NCBI GenBank assembly: GCA_009733775.1
Contig: WOGZ01000239.1
Coordinates: forward strand, 1-52,580
From: Alectoria sarmentosa
Taxonomy: Eukaryota > Ascomycota > Lecanoromycetes > Lecanorales > Parmeliaceae
DNA length: 52,580 nt
Direction: 5' to 3'
A program made the position numbers and the translations under genes. The notes under the pieces were generated by a model. The model saw nothing but the letters and a program-made list of their open reading frames with translations, had not been told where the DNA came from and searched no databases. Of the stretch, positions 12,421-25,800 are shown one piece after another; the first letter of the stretch is position 1; each line of letters starts with the position of its first letter.

Positions 12421-13915
12421 TCAAAATGATAATGTATCGGAATGGGTCGAGAGAGAAGAGTCGGGTGGACGTGAGGGAGCTAGACTGTAGCGGTCTTGTA
12501 TGTTAGCTGGCTGTAATGCAAGTGTAGGCAAAATCGCCTGATGCGATACGCAGTCGTCTGGTATCGTATGCATTGAGACCCTTTCGATCAAAGCACAACC
12601 CTGCGGGTGACCACTTAGCATCGTGAGGAAACAGTAGAGAGGGATGGCCGATCATACACCGCCAGTCGCCAGCCGAAAAAATGCTGCGATGCTCTTAATG
12701 GGGAGCGGGTTTTTGCTGCATGCACGAGTTCCGAGGTTATAGCAAGGTTGCAATTTAAGGCTGACTAGATACGCACTATCAACGGGATCTATTGATCCGA
12801 CCCGTAAAGGCCGTGGTTCCCGGCGCGAGGGCCAATCCGCCTCTAAATACGAGTATGTAGGTAGGGGATGGAGATTCCCGAGATGAGGGACTTTTTTGCG
12901 AAGCATGAGCTGGTCGTGGCCACACTATTCGCAGCGCTTATAGCATATTGCCGCACAAATGGGGCCCCAATCTCATCCCGAAGATGTGCGCACGGACTAC
13001 GGAAACGGGGCGCTCCGCGATCTGTACTAGGAGATGATGCTGATCTTTCCGAAGCATGGTTTCGGATATCATTGGCCCACAAGCATACAAGTCCGTCCTT
13101 CCTAATTTCTACTTATGTGCCTTATTCGTCATCCTGGGAGGAGAATGTGAGGCGCTCGCAGACAGTTCCAGATTAGGAACAGTGTCGAGCTCTGGTCTCT
13201 CGGCTCTTACTGCTCAATCTTTTCCCTCTCTCCAAACGCCAATGAATCTTTCCGTTCCTGAGCGAGTTGTGTCTCCGAATGATCCTTTCCCAACATTTCC
13301 CACGTGGTATCATGCCACAGCTCCAGCAGTCCCTTGGGATGCTATCCCTTAATCGTGCCCACCGCTAGTCAATGGCGCATGATTGGTTTGGGCTTGAAAA
13401 CCGACAGAAGGGATCGATACGTAGCCGTGCAGTAGTGCTGCGTGGGTATTCAGCAGCCCAGGACGGAGAGTGGAGACGCTCACTAATCGCACCACACACT
13501 TGAGTTTGTTCCTCGCTAAGAACGACCTAATTGCGTGGCGCGATTATTCTCTCCCGCGATGCTACTTCCGCAGTATGTAATGTAAGGATGGTAAGTAAAG
13601 GCGTCGCCGACCTTGGTCTGTCTCTCGACGTCACTTTCATGCTCGACGGACACTGTAAAGATTGAGTAGAGGGCCGAATCGCTTTCTTTGACTACGTCGA
13701 GTCATTTCTGTGGCTATGGATCACCACCAGAAGGCAAGTAAAAGTCTTACCCCGTCAGACATGAACAGATTGGAGTACTTTTAGGTGGTGGAAACCATGA
13801 TTTAGCGCATCTCTTGACCATACTCAATGGAATATGGCTGACCTCTACGCGCCTCCAGAACGTTGGCAATCTTGAAGACAACGTGCCTACCGAAACTCTG
13901 CCCGGGACTGAGGTT
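12421..13915. other. 1.5-kb gap, no confident gene
   Basis: Normal-GC sequence with several short overlapping frames. The longest plausible are 12868-13176 (+) and 13056-13352 (+), the latter rich in Ser/Pro and ending VPWDAIP, but neither has a start context, splice partner or domain that I recognise. It could be a decayed gene such as a lost cluster member. The last part (from about 13834) belongs to the transporter below, whose upstream start is unresolved. Confidence 0.4.
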
Positions 13916-15805
13916 ATGGTGGATGTTGGCCTGTATCATTTCGCCAAGAGTGAGCGCAATAAAATTGTCCTGGTCCCACAGCCGTCCAACGATCCCAACG
14001 ATCCTCTGGTAAGCTCCTGGTTCGTCCATTGCACCCAAAATCAGAGTGTAGGTATCTCACTAACGACAGATTATAGAATTGGAGCCCACTGTGGAAGCTG
14101 TCAGCCATTACGTCTGCGACAATGGTTACGTTCGCTCAGGGTCTTGGACCGTTGGCAATTGCACCCATATTTCCTCAACTGGTGGAGGACTTTCACTCAG
14201 ATCTTGCGGGCGTGGTTCATTTCACAGGGGTCACTATTCTTGTCTTAGGATTCAGCAACTTCTTATGGTAAATATACCAGTCCCGACTTGCCTATGGTTT
14301 TTACCAGCCAGAACGCACCAAAAAAGCTGACAGGCATCGAAGGGTCCCGTTAAGTAATACATTCGGACGCAGATTCGTGCTCTTGGCTTCAACGTTGCTA
14401 TGCATAGGAAGCTATGCATGGAAAGCTGAAGCTTCGTCGTACTCAAGCTTCATGGGCGCTGCAGTCTTGACTGGGATTGCTGCTGGGCCTGCAGAGGTTA
14501 GGACTTCTCGGCTCGCCTTTCAGCGCCTTTTCTGACATACCAATCAAAGGCCTTGCAACCTACTATCATCGCGGATGTCCTGTTCCTCCACGAGAGGGGG
14601 CTTTACAATACTCTTTATTTCGTGTCGTTTTACTCTTCGATCATGGTAAGTTGATGGTACCCGTCTCATGCGTACGCTGACCAACATCTCAGATTGGTCC
14701 CATTATTGCAGGCGCTATGGCCTCGAGCGTTGGTTGGCGGAACTTTTGGTGGCTCAATGTAGCAATCAACACCTTTGTCTTTTTCGCTGTCCTCCTCGGC
14801 TTCCCTGAAACCAAGTGGCATCGGCTCTACACGAACGGAATAAACGCAAATATCCAAGTCCCTGGCTTTCCAGGCCACGGTTCAACCATAGAGACCCAAC
14901 ATGACTCGCCGGATTCTGGATCTGCCGGGGTGGCAGGTGGGTTCGCTGGAAAGCCAAAGCTTACTAGAACCCTCGACGCAGTTACGGATACGCACCCTGG
15001 CAAGAGCAAGCCTTCGAAACACCAGTGGAAGCTTCTCCAGCCTACGAAAGATCCCTTGAAATGCCTCTTGGTTGACTTTCTGTTACCGTGGAAGCTGGTC
15101 CTCTATCCTATCGTCCAATTTGCCTCTTTTGTTGTATCATTCAGCAGCACCTCTTATCTAATGATTACCTTTGTCCAGTCTGAAGCCCTCGGGGGGAAGC
15201 CATATCGCTTCGATTCCCAGACTGTAGGGTTCACAAATTTTGCTTCACTGGTTGGGACTCTTCTTGGCCTATTGACCGCAGGTCCAGCCAGCGATATAAT
15301 CAGTGCAACGTTAACAAAACGGAACAATGGGATCAGAGAGCCGGAAATGAGGCTTCTAGCCATGGTTCCGTACGTGTTGATTATGATGCTAGGCAACTTT
15401 GTTGTCGGGTTTGGTCTTCAACACTCGTGGGACTGGAGAGTAAGTCGAGCTATATATTTAAGAAATCGAAGTACTCACCGAAAATCATAGATAATAGTCA
15501 TTATTGGGTTCACTTGCGCTGGGATACAAATCGCCGCTCTTCCATCAATCGCGGCTACTTATGCTATCGACTCTTATAAGCCTGCGTCCGGGGCGATCTT
15601 TGTCTCGATTACGGCGAATAAGAATCTATGGGGCTACGGCGTATCGCAATTTATTACGCCGTGGGTGAAAAAAGGAGGTTATGTGCCTCCATTCATGACG
15701 AATATGTGCTTGACCGTTCTTTGGTGTAGCTGCGGTGTGATATTCTGGATTTGGGGGAAACATTTCCGGAGGTGGACGGCAAAGAGTAGCGTGCATCAGA
15801 GGTGA
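13916..15805 (+). CDS. MFS transporter (12-TM, HOL1/DHA1-like)
   Basis: Major facilitator exporter or permease of the plasma membrane. Exons 13916-14008, 14077-14267, 14343-14496, 14550-14645, 14693-15439 and 15491-15805 join in frame to 531 residues. Family marks: PSNDPNDPLNWSPLWK before TM1, WVPLSNTFGRR (motif A variant) after TM2, ADVLFLHERG, GPIIAGAMASSVGWRNFWWL in TM5-6, FPETKWHR opening the long central loop, and a C-terminal half with ITANKNLWGYG. The frame is open upstream of the chosen ATG and codes the conserved LPGTEV, so the true start is farther up. An ATG at 13834 (MADLYAPPERWQ) looks right but is out of frame by one base, suggesting a frameshift or an unseen upstream exon. It lies downstream of the methyltransferase and receptor-like gene and could export a product of the same locus. 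Confidence 0.88.
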
Positions 15806-15982
15806 AAGCAGCTTTCTTCTCTGAGCCAAATGCCAATTTATTACTTGAATGATGCGGGATGAAGTGCGGCGTGCTGCGAGGCATCTGCAGCGTACCTTAG
15901 ATACTAACAACTTTTATATTAAAATCTTTATTAAAAACATAATTGTTAACATTATTATTAATTATAATTAAACGCAATATTT
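15806..15982. other. Sharp boundary between gene island and AT-rich block
   Basis: GC collapses at about 15905, 100 bp after the transporter stop codon, and the gypsy LTR starts at 15983. The transporter's 3' UTR must therefore run into or end right at RIP-mutated DNA. Confidence 0.6.
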
Positions 15983-16283
15983 TGTCACGGTTCGAAAACA
16001 CGTTTTTATTAAAAATCCTAAGTCATGTTCACCTCAATTACTCGAATGTCATTTTCACTCGAATTACTCAAAACTTAATTTAAAACGATTAAATACGTTT
16101 CATTTTAATTAATTGAATATCGCGTTAACCATATTCGATTTAACGTTCGACTCATGAAAAATATTTAAATATACAAAATTTTCTTTTTTCTTTTTTTTTG
16201 CGTTCGTTTTATATGATACATTTAATTTATAATTATTAAATATCATCTTAAACACAATATTATTTAAATTCTCGCTTATAACA
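15983..16283 (+). repeat. 5' LTR of gypsy element (301 bp)
   Basis: The best-preserved of three LTR copies in the window, with intact TG...CA ends and more cytosines than the copies at 6054-6352 and 22109-22412. Confidence 0.75.
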
Positions 16284-19200
16284 TTACGAACGTTTATTTT
16301 TATTATCGATATTTTATTAATTGATAATATTTTTAATATTTGAATATTTTTAATATTCTCGAAACATTATTAATAATAACGAACATATTTAAAAATCTTT
16401 TAAACGTCTTTATCAACGCATTTTTAATTTAATTTAATAATTCACTTTTTGATTTTATGAACATCGAAATTTTTTTAATCGAAAATGTTTTATTTAATGT
16501 CAAATTGATTTTTAAAAATATGAAGAAATTTTAATAAATTGTTTAATTCAATCTCGAATAAATTCTCGTTTTTTTTATATACAATTTATAACATTTAAAA
16601 ATAATAAAATAAATGAAAATCAAATACGCGTTTTATAGTTCGAAATAAATTAAATATAAATTCGAATCGAATACGAGCAAGCGGAATTCGAGAATATTTA
16701 ATATCATTTCGAAAAATTATAAATCACATTCGAATCTTTCAATTCTCGTTTTAAATCATTTTTATTTTTAATAACCTTAATTCTTTCGACATCTTTAAAT
16801 AATTTTCGAAAATTTTCGATTTTGAATTATACGAGAAAAATTTTATTATTTTAAAAGCATTTTTCTACGTTTTTAAAATCAAATTTTACGATAATGCGAA
16901 TTAATATTTTATTAAAAACAAACGTTTCGCTTATATCGTAAAACATTTTAAAAAAAAAATTATTAAGCGAATTTTTTCTTTTATTAAATTTGATAATAAG
17001 ATTATGATTCGCATTTTAATTTAATTTTATAAATATATAAAATTCATTTTTAACGATTTCGATCGAAAGACGATTATTTAACGTTATATTTAAAAATTTA
17101 AATAATTGAATCGTCTTTATCATCATTATTTGATCGATTTTAAGACATATATTTATAATATTGAATTTAATGAAATTAATTAACGTTTCGCTTCAAAAAA
17201 GAGCTTAATAACGAATTTCGATTTTTTTTAATTTTAATTAATATAAGCTCGTTTTTCTTTATAAAATTTAAAAAGCTTTATTAATAAATGAATAATAAAT
17301 AACGATAAATGATTTTTTTATGTTTTAAAGAAATTACGCCTCGACAACATTATTATTATTTTAATTTTTATTAATGTTTTAATTAATCGTAATATTAATA
17401 ATAATAACACAATTACGAATTTGTTTATTATTAATTAAATTTTTCGCTTTATTGATTTTCGCGATCTCATTAATAAAGCGAAATGAAAACGTTATAACGT
17501 TATCGTAATAATAATCTTTATTTTTATGACGATTATATAAATCATGTTATCGTCAATTATTTTTTAAAAAAGATCGTTAAAAAACGCAAAGTTTTATTTC
17601 GTTTAATAAACGCTTTTTTTATAATTTTAAACATTTTCGATTCGAAAAATGCATAATTGTTGAATATAATCGCGTTTAAAACCGTATAAAATGAATTTTA
17701 ATAATATTATTAACATTTTATATTAAACAATTAAAGCTTAATTTCGAAAAACATTTTATTTATATATATATTCTTAATTTTATTTACATTTTATGTTTAA
17801 TTAAGAATTTATTTAATGTTAATGTTAATGTTAAAACTTTTATTAATTATTTTTATACGCAAATTAACAAAAAAAAAATGATTTTATTTAAATTCCTTCG
17901 AGATTTTCGAGAGTTCGATAATTAATTCATTCAATTTAAATTTATAATTCATTTTTAATAATTTCATTTTCGATATTAACACATATTAAATTATTCGTGA
18001 TAATTATGTTTTTTATTACTATTTTTTCAAATTTCGATGTGATTATAAGGTTAAATTAAATAAAAAAATATTATATTTCGATTTAATTCTTCTTTAAAAA
18101 AAACACATTGATTTATCGATCGATTTTCGAAAACGAAGAATTAATTTTGATGATATTTTTAAAAGATTTTATTGAATTTTTTTTAAAACTTCTTATTTTC
18201 AGCGTCTCAATTTTTAAAAAAGAATTATTTTCGAAAAAAAAAAATTCATAACGTAAAGCAAAATAACGTCGAATTAAATATTTAAAGAATTTTAAAACGA
18301 AAGTTTTTAAAATCATCGTTTGAGAACTCAAAAACCCTTTTTATAATCGTATTCAAAAATTATTAATGTTAAAGTTTTTAAAAATTCACATAATTAACGT
18401 TGTTTTTTTCGTTTAATTTATTAAAGATTTTAAAATTTAGTTTTTTGCAACGAATATACATGGTATCAAAAAGGCTTTAAATGAAAAAATATATTTAAAT
18501 TCTTTTATCATTATGCTCTTAAAATATCACGACTTTTTCGATATTTTTTTTTATATAAAAATTAATAAATTCTCTTTTCATCGTTTTAGCAATTATAAAA
18601 TCTCATTAATGCTTAATAAAAAATGAAGCTTTAATTTCATATATAACATATTTTAAAATGAATTCAATATATTAAAAAAATATCTCGACGATAATTTTAT
18701 TAAAGAATTTATTCGTTTAAATTCTTTTTTAATAATGTTATTCGTTTTTTTTACGCGAAGGTTTGATAAAAAATTTCTTTTTTGTGTAAATTATCGCGCT
18801 TTTAACGTTATTATTATCAAAAATCGATATTCGTTACTTTTAATTTAAGAAATTCTTTCGCGCATTTATCGAGTAAAAGTTTACACAATTTTAAACATTA
18901 TAATAACGTTCAATAAATTACGAATAATCGAAAATAAAAAATAAAAAATAGTTTTTCGCATCTGATATAATTTTTATAAATTTTTAAATATAAATTTCGA
19001 ATTGTGCGACGTTTAATTCATTTTTCAAAATTATATTAATAATGTGTTATATAAATATTTCGATAATTTTTATATTGTTTATATCGATAATATTTTAATT
19101 TATAATAAAAGTAAAAAAAAAAATATTAAATATATGCGTTTTATTTTAACACGTCTTCGAAAAGCAAAATTTCAAATCGATATATAAAAATGTTTATTTG

Positions 19201-22108
19201 ATATAATTAAAATCAAATATTTCGATTTAATTATTATTATTAAAATTGTTTAAATAAATATAAAAAAGATTTTCGTCGTATTCGATTAATTTATATTTAA
19301 AATCGTTAAAAACGTTTAAAGTTTTTTGAATTTTATTAATTTTTATTAACGTTTCAATTAAAGTTTTTTTAAATTTATAAAAATTTTAATTTAATTTATT
19401 GAAAAGAATTATTCTTTTAAATAAATTTCGAAATGTTAAAAAGTCTTTAATGATCTTAAAATCATTTTCATTTCGACGTTTATTTTACTATATTTTGATT
19501 CGAAAAAACAAATTATAATGAAAATGAATGTTTCGAATTATGTGATTATAAACGTTATATTTTAATACGATGAAAATAAAAAATTTAAATTAATCGTTTA
19601 TTTCTCGATTAAAATGTTTCTCGCGAAATGCAATTATGAAATTTACGATAAAAAGTTTTTAATTATCATTCGCGCATTTGAATTATAACGATTAAAATTA
19701 AAAAAAATCGAATAATTCGTTATTGTTCTTTTCGATTATAAAAATCTCGAATATTTTATAATTATTAAGTTTTTTAATCGTCGTTAAACGCGTTAATTTA
19801 AGTTTCTTTTTAAATTTAATTTCAAAATCATTGATAAATTTGAAAATTTAAATCGACGCGTAAATGTTTTAATTCGTAAATTTGAAAATCTTTTTAAAAA
19901 CGAAAAAAATTATCGACGTTAATATTAATGATAAATTATTTTCAAATTAAAAAATTTAAATATTCAAAATTTGGAATTTTTAAAAATGATTTTCGAATAT
20001 AAATTTATTTTTCTTATTTTTATTAATGTTTTTAAAATTAATTAAATTATCTCGAAAGATACGCTTAATAATAATAAATTAAAATTTGAAAACAAAATCG
20101 ATCGAATTATAATTTCAAAGATTGCGCTCGAATAAATTTATCAAAATAACGAATAATTTTTAAAAGTTTTCAAAGTTTTATAAATAAGCGCTCGTTAATT
20201 AAAGGCAAGTTTTTTTATCGAATTAAAAAAATGAAACGAACGCATTCATTTTTAAAGCGATAAATTTCTTAATTTACGTTTTAATATATATTTTTTTTAT
20301 TCACGATTTTTCGAGCATAAAATATCTCGAAATAATAAAACAATATGAGATTATTCGTCGCATTTATTAATAATTTAATCTCTCGAACGATGTTAAACGT
20401 TTCATTCGAAATTTTTATAATTGTTTTCGATTAAAGATTTTTCAAAACAAATATCATAAATTGTTTAAATTATTAAAATTATTCGATCGACGATAAGTAT
20501 ACATTTCGATAAATTTCATTATCGCCTTATTTAATAACAAAAATCATTTCGAACGATAATGTATTAATATTTTTATAACAAGAAATCGTTTATTTAAAAT
20601 AATTAAATATATATTTATAAATAATATAAATGCTTTCTTCATCGCTCGTACTTTTTATTTTTAAATTTAAAAAAAATTTAAATTTTCAATTTTCATTATT
20701 TTCGATCGTGAAATTCAATTCGAATTAAATTTTTGATTCGAATTATATTAATTCGCTAATATTTAAATACGTTTTTCTATTATTTTTAATTTTGAAATTA
20801 ACAATTAAATAAAACGAATTAATGTTATTAAAAATAATATTTTCGAATTTTGATTACGTCTTTATAAAACTATTAAATTTAATAATTATTTTTTATAAAA
20901 TTTATTATTAACGATTACGCATTAAAAATTATTAAGTTTAATCTCTTTTTTATTAATTTCGAACAAAATTCACGATTAAATTTCAAATCTTCGAGATTTT
21001 ATAATAATTCGATCGCATTCATCGATAAATTTAATCGATCGTTAATCGAAATTTTCATAGTTAAAATGCTTAAAATTAATAAAACTTTCGAAAAATAAAT
21101 AATTCTAAATTAAACTTCGCACGCGAAATTTATTAATTAATATTATTAATTCGAATTTGAATATGAAAAAATCGATGAAATTTAATTAAGCGTTAAGAAT
21201 TTTATAATTATAAAAAATTATACAAAAAAGCTTTTTAATAAATTAAAGAATTTTTAAAATTATAAAGATTATAAACTCTCATATTTATCGTTTAAAATTT
21301 TCGATCGATTAAAATTATTATGATGTTTATCACATTAATTTTTTGCGCTTCGTCGCAGATAATTTTCTTTTAAAACAAATATCATTTTTATTCGTGCTTT
21401 TTCTTATCGTAAATATTAATTTATATAAAAATAATGAAATAAACGCAATTTTTTTTTTTCGAATCGTTTACGAATAATTTTATTATAAAATTAAATGAAT
21501 TAATTATAATAATTTATTTAAATTTGAATCTTTTAAATATATACGCATTATTATCGATGCGATAAACGTATTTTACGTTAATAATTTCATAATCAAAAAA
21601 ATTGCAATATAAGAATTAATTAAAGCAAATTTTAACGATTTACAATTAAACATCGATAAAGATTTTGATAATGATTCGAAAAACATTTTGTTCGTATTTT
21701 AAAGAAATTCGAAAATCTTATAAATTAATCACGAAAATATGTTTTAAACATTATTATTAAAAAATTTATCACAAAAACGATTTTTATAAATCTTGTAATC
21801 GATTATATACATTTCGAAAAATTTCTATTAATTATATAAATTTTTATATATATTTATCGATCGTGTGTTAATAATATTTTAATGTGTATTTAATATGCAC
21901 AAAAAATAATTTCTAGTATATTTTTCGAGTTTTCACTCTTTTTACTCACATTTCGCATTAATTTAATTTAAGTTTTTATTTATTAAAATTTGAAATTCGT
22001 ATTGAATTAAAAATCGAATTTTTCGTTTATTTTAATAAAAAATTGAAATTTTTACTTTTTTTATTCGAATTTAATTTTTATAAAAATTTGAATTTTAAAA
22101 GAAAAAAT

Positions 22109-22412
22109 TATCACGATTCGAAAATACGTCTTTATTAAAAATTCTAAACTATATTTATTTCAATTATTCGAATGTCATTTTCACTCGAATTACTCAAATC
22201 TCAATTTAAAATGATTAAGTTCGTTTTATTTTAATTAATCAAGTATCGCGATAATCGCATTCGACTTAACGTTCGAATTACGAAAGATATTTAAGCGCAA
22301 AAAATACTCTTTTTTCTTTTTTCTCTTTGCGTTCGTTTTATATAATATATTTAATTCATAATTACGAAATATTATTTCAAATAAAATATTATTCAAACTT
22401 TCGCTCGTAACA
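22109..22412 (+). repeat. 3' LTR of gypsy element (304 bp)
   Basis: Aligns over its whole length to 15983-16283 with mostly transition differences and is preceded by a polypurine run. Its upstream 229 bp also match 5826-6053. Confidence 0.75.
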
Positions 22413-22790
22413 ATAATAAGTTTATAATTTATTTTGAAAAATTAATCGTTTTATGTAAGAATTTTTTTATTCGCAAAAGCAAGAAAATTAAATATTTTGA
22501 AAAACTTAACTTGTTTTATATCAAATTTTTTAATTTTTTAATATAAAAATTCTTATCGATAATAATCGTATCGAATTAATTTTCGAATATATTATTATTG
22601 TTTTGCAGTTTTTTATATTATTTTGCAAATTATTTAAGTTTATTACGTTTAATATAAATGTTTTTAATCATTTTTTAAATATCGATAAGCTTTTTTTTTT
22701 AAATATATTTAAAATTGTATTAAATTAACGATATTTTATACGATATCGATAATAACAATTTTTTTTCGAAAATAATTAGTAATAAAATTA
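22413..22790. repeat. AT-rich spacer between two transposons
   Basis: 378 bp of RIP-like sequence with no recognisable frame. Its last 8 bases (TAAAATTA) are the left target duplication of the MULE that follows. Confidence 0.5.
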
Positions 22791-22856
22791 GGGTGGTGAT
22801 AGATATATATCACTTTTTAATAAATATATATCACTTTTTAATACATATATATTCTC
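22791..22856 (+). repeat. Left terminal inverted repeat of the MULE
   Basis: 66 bp that pair with 29534-29598 read on the other strand, with one indel and few mismatches. Inside each repeat the motif ATATCACTTTTT occurs twice, about 20 bp apart, a layout expected of transposase-binding sites. Confidence 0.85.
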
Positions 22857-25800
22857 TTTTTCGTTGAATAAATATAAGTTAATTAGGCGAGTAAAATTAT
22901 GAACGTTAAAATTTCGAAAATAGATTTTCGACGCAATTCACATTTACAACGATTATTTATTAATTTAAATGAATTTATTGATGTGTTTTTTATTTCTTCG
23001 CGTAGTTTATTTTAACGAGTTCAAATTTATCGTTTTATCAAATTAAGTCATTTATTAAATCGTTATAAACCTTTTATCGCCGCTCTCAGATTTGATTATA
23101 TTCGATTATATATTTTTTTTCTTATTAATTTGAAAATATGTTAAAAAAGAAGATTACGATATTGTTAAAAAAACGTTTTAAAAAGAATAAGAAAAGAGAG
23201 TCGCATAAAGTTTAATTACGTTATATTTATAAAGACAAGATTTATAAAATTATAAAAAAAAAAAAAAAATATGAAATTTTACGTCTTAATGAATGTTCAT
23301 TTTAATATATTTTAAAATTCGATAAAAAGAAAAATACGTGAAATTTAACGATTAAAGACGCGTTTTATGATTATTTTTTTGAAAAGCGAATAACTTATAT
23401 AATTTATCGCATAATTATTATAATTAATTAAATAATAGATTCGATTACGAATTAAATGAATAATCGTGTTATTTTAAACGATATCTTTTATAATTTATAT
23501 CAAAACGTGAACGAGAAGAATCTTATTTGAAAATCTCGAAATATTTATAATGCGAAAATCAAAATTCATCGTTAAAAGTTAAGATTTCTTACGTTAACAT
23601 AAATTTTATTTAAATAATTATACACATTAAACGAATAATACGTTAAATTTCAAAAAGATTTAAAGAATCGAATTACATATCTCTTTTTTTCGCGAAAGTT
23701 TTATCATAAAATATTAAACGAAAATTGAAAAATGATTATTATAAACGTTATTTATAAAATGAATAAATATAAATTTTCTTTATTAATTGTCACGAACATA
23801 AACGCGTTAAAAAAATTTTTTATGTGATTTTTTATTTTTTAATTATAAAGTATTTTAAGAATTATTTTTAAGCGTTATAGCAGTATCGAGATATGTGTAT
23901 TAAATTAAATATTCGTGATTCGATTCTTAATATCATTAATCGCGAGAAAGTTTTAATCAATGTTTATAACGTAGTTTTTTCAGATTTTAAGCATATGTTA
24001 TATATTTAATATATTAATAAAAACGTTATCGTTAATTATAAGCCGCGTTTTTATATTAAATTAAGTTGAATTGAATTTTACGTTTATTAATTTCGAGTTA
24101 TATATATAATTATTATATTTATCTTTGAAATTAAATAAAAGTTTTTTTAAAAAGTTTATAATCGTTATAATTTCGCAATTTGCATTTATTTGATAGAGAT
24201 ATAAATTATTTCATTTCGAATTAAATTTATTTAATATTATATTAATAAAAAATCTCATTTTTAAAATATCGTTATCTCGAAAAACGAAAATAATAATATA
24301 ATTTTGAAAAAAAAGCTTAAATTTTTAATCGATAAAAAATCTTTTATTTTTATTTTTATATAATCGTGAATTAAATTTAAATAAAATATTGTCAAATCGT
24401 TATTATAAATATCGTAAAGTTTTTCTCATTTTAACGAAATAATTATATTAGCAATATTGAAAATGCAAAAATTACGTTATTAATGAAATTTTATAAATTT
24501 ATATTACGCGATGTTATTGCTTATATAACATTTTTTATTTTACGTCGAATATTAAATCAATATAAAAAAATCGTTAAAAAAAGTTAAAAGATTATATTAA
24601 TAATTTCATCACGATATTCGAATTTTTTTATTATTATAAAATATAAACGAGAATAATAAAAGACGTTGAAATAATTTAAATTGAGAATATACATTTTTAT
24701 TAACGATATAAAAAATTAATTGATTTTTGCATACGAAATAATTTTATCGAAATAAAAGATCTTTAATAATTAATACATTTATTATTTATTGTATATAAAT
24801 CGATTATCGTTTATATAAAAGATAAATTTGTTAATTTTCATAAATTTTTTATATAAACGAAACTTGGGTTTTAAAAATTTACACGATGAAAATCGTTATA
24901 ATATAAGCGAATAAAAATTATCTTAAATACGCGAGATAATGAGATTGCGTAAATTTAAAAAAAAAATAACAAAAAAATCGAGAAAAAGATTATATAATTT
25001 CATTAATTCAATTTTTTAAATTTTTAATAATTTAAAGATTTTGATTTTGATCGTGTTTTAAAATTCGATTTTAAGCGTGTATTTTTTAAAATAATTAAGC
25101 CTGCGTGTGCGCTCGAGAATAATTTAAAAAATAATAATATCACATTTAATATAATAATTAAATAAATTATATTAAAAGATTTTTAATTTAAAAAGCGTTA
25201 ATATCGATTTAATTCGAAAATCGATATTATAAATTTATTATAAAAGCTTTTTAACGATTATATGCATAACATATAAAGAAATTTTAATGTTATTAAAAAA
25301 GATTTAATTAAATAATGAAGGATTTGAATTTAAAGAATATTTTACAATATTAATAGAAAACAATTTTATTATGTTATTAATTAAGACGATATATTTGTGT
25401 CTTTTCAATTTAATAAATTTATTAACGAATTATTTAAAAAGTATAATCGATTTAAAAGCATCATAAAACGTTTTTATAATTGATAAATGTGTGATTTCAT
25501 CAAAAAAAAATTGAATTTATTAAATCATACATTAAAACGAGTGTTTAATTATTAAATAAAATATAATTTTTAATATAAAATGTTTATAAATCTTTTTATT
25601 AAATTAACAATTGTATTTTTTTTTTAATTATTATATAAACTTTAGTTATAAAAGAAATTTAATTTATAATAATAATTTCGATAAAATTTTTAATCGAGCG
25701 ATTACGATAATGAGAGATTATAAAAAAAAAATTATAAAAGAAATACGAGAAGGTTTTACACGATCGTATTCGATAAACGCCGAGATTAATGTAACAAATT

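Larger units (their letters stand above)
15983..22412 (+). mobile_element. Ty3/gypsy LTR retrotransposon, RIP-inactivated
   Basis: A 6.43-kb element. LTRs lie at 15983-16283 (starts TGTCACGGTTCG, ends TTATAACA) and 22109-22412 (starts TATCACGATTCG, ends CTCGTAACA). A purine run AAAAGAAAAAA at 22097-22107 sits directly before the 3' LTR as a polypurine tract. RT is readable on the plus strand: CVNYRAFNVIIIKNRY at 18784-18831 matches the gypsy motif FCVDYRALN..TIKNRYPLP, and YIVYIDNILIY at 19071-19103 matches YVVYLDDILIY with the second Asp changed to Asn, a G-to-A type change. Many stops show it is dead. The 5-bp flanks (TATTT left, ATAAT right) do not match, so the ends may have been altered or the two LTRs may come from different insertions. 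Confidence 0.8.

Noticed and set aside
14766..15396. Minus-strand open frames over the first MFS gene
   Set aside because: They mirror the conserved transporter exon on the plus strand and have no features of their own.
18113..18331. Minus open frame inside the gypsy element
   Set aside because: It opposes the plus-strand pol remnant and has only Phe/Lys/Ile-rich content expected by chance.
15983..22412. Gypsy insertion with a perfect target duplication
   Set aside because: The 5-bp flanks TATTT and ATAAT do not match even allowing RIP-type changes, so I do not claim a duplication.
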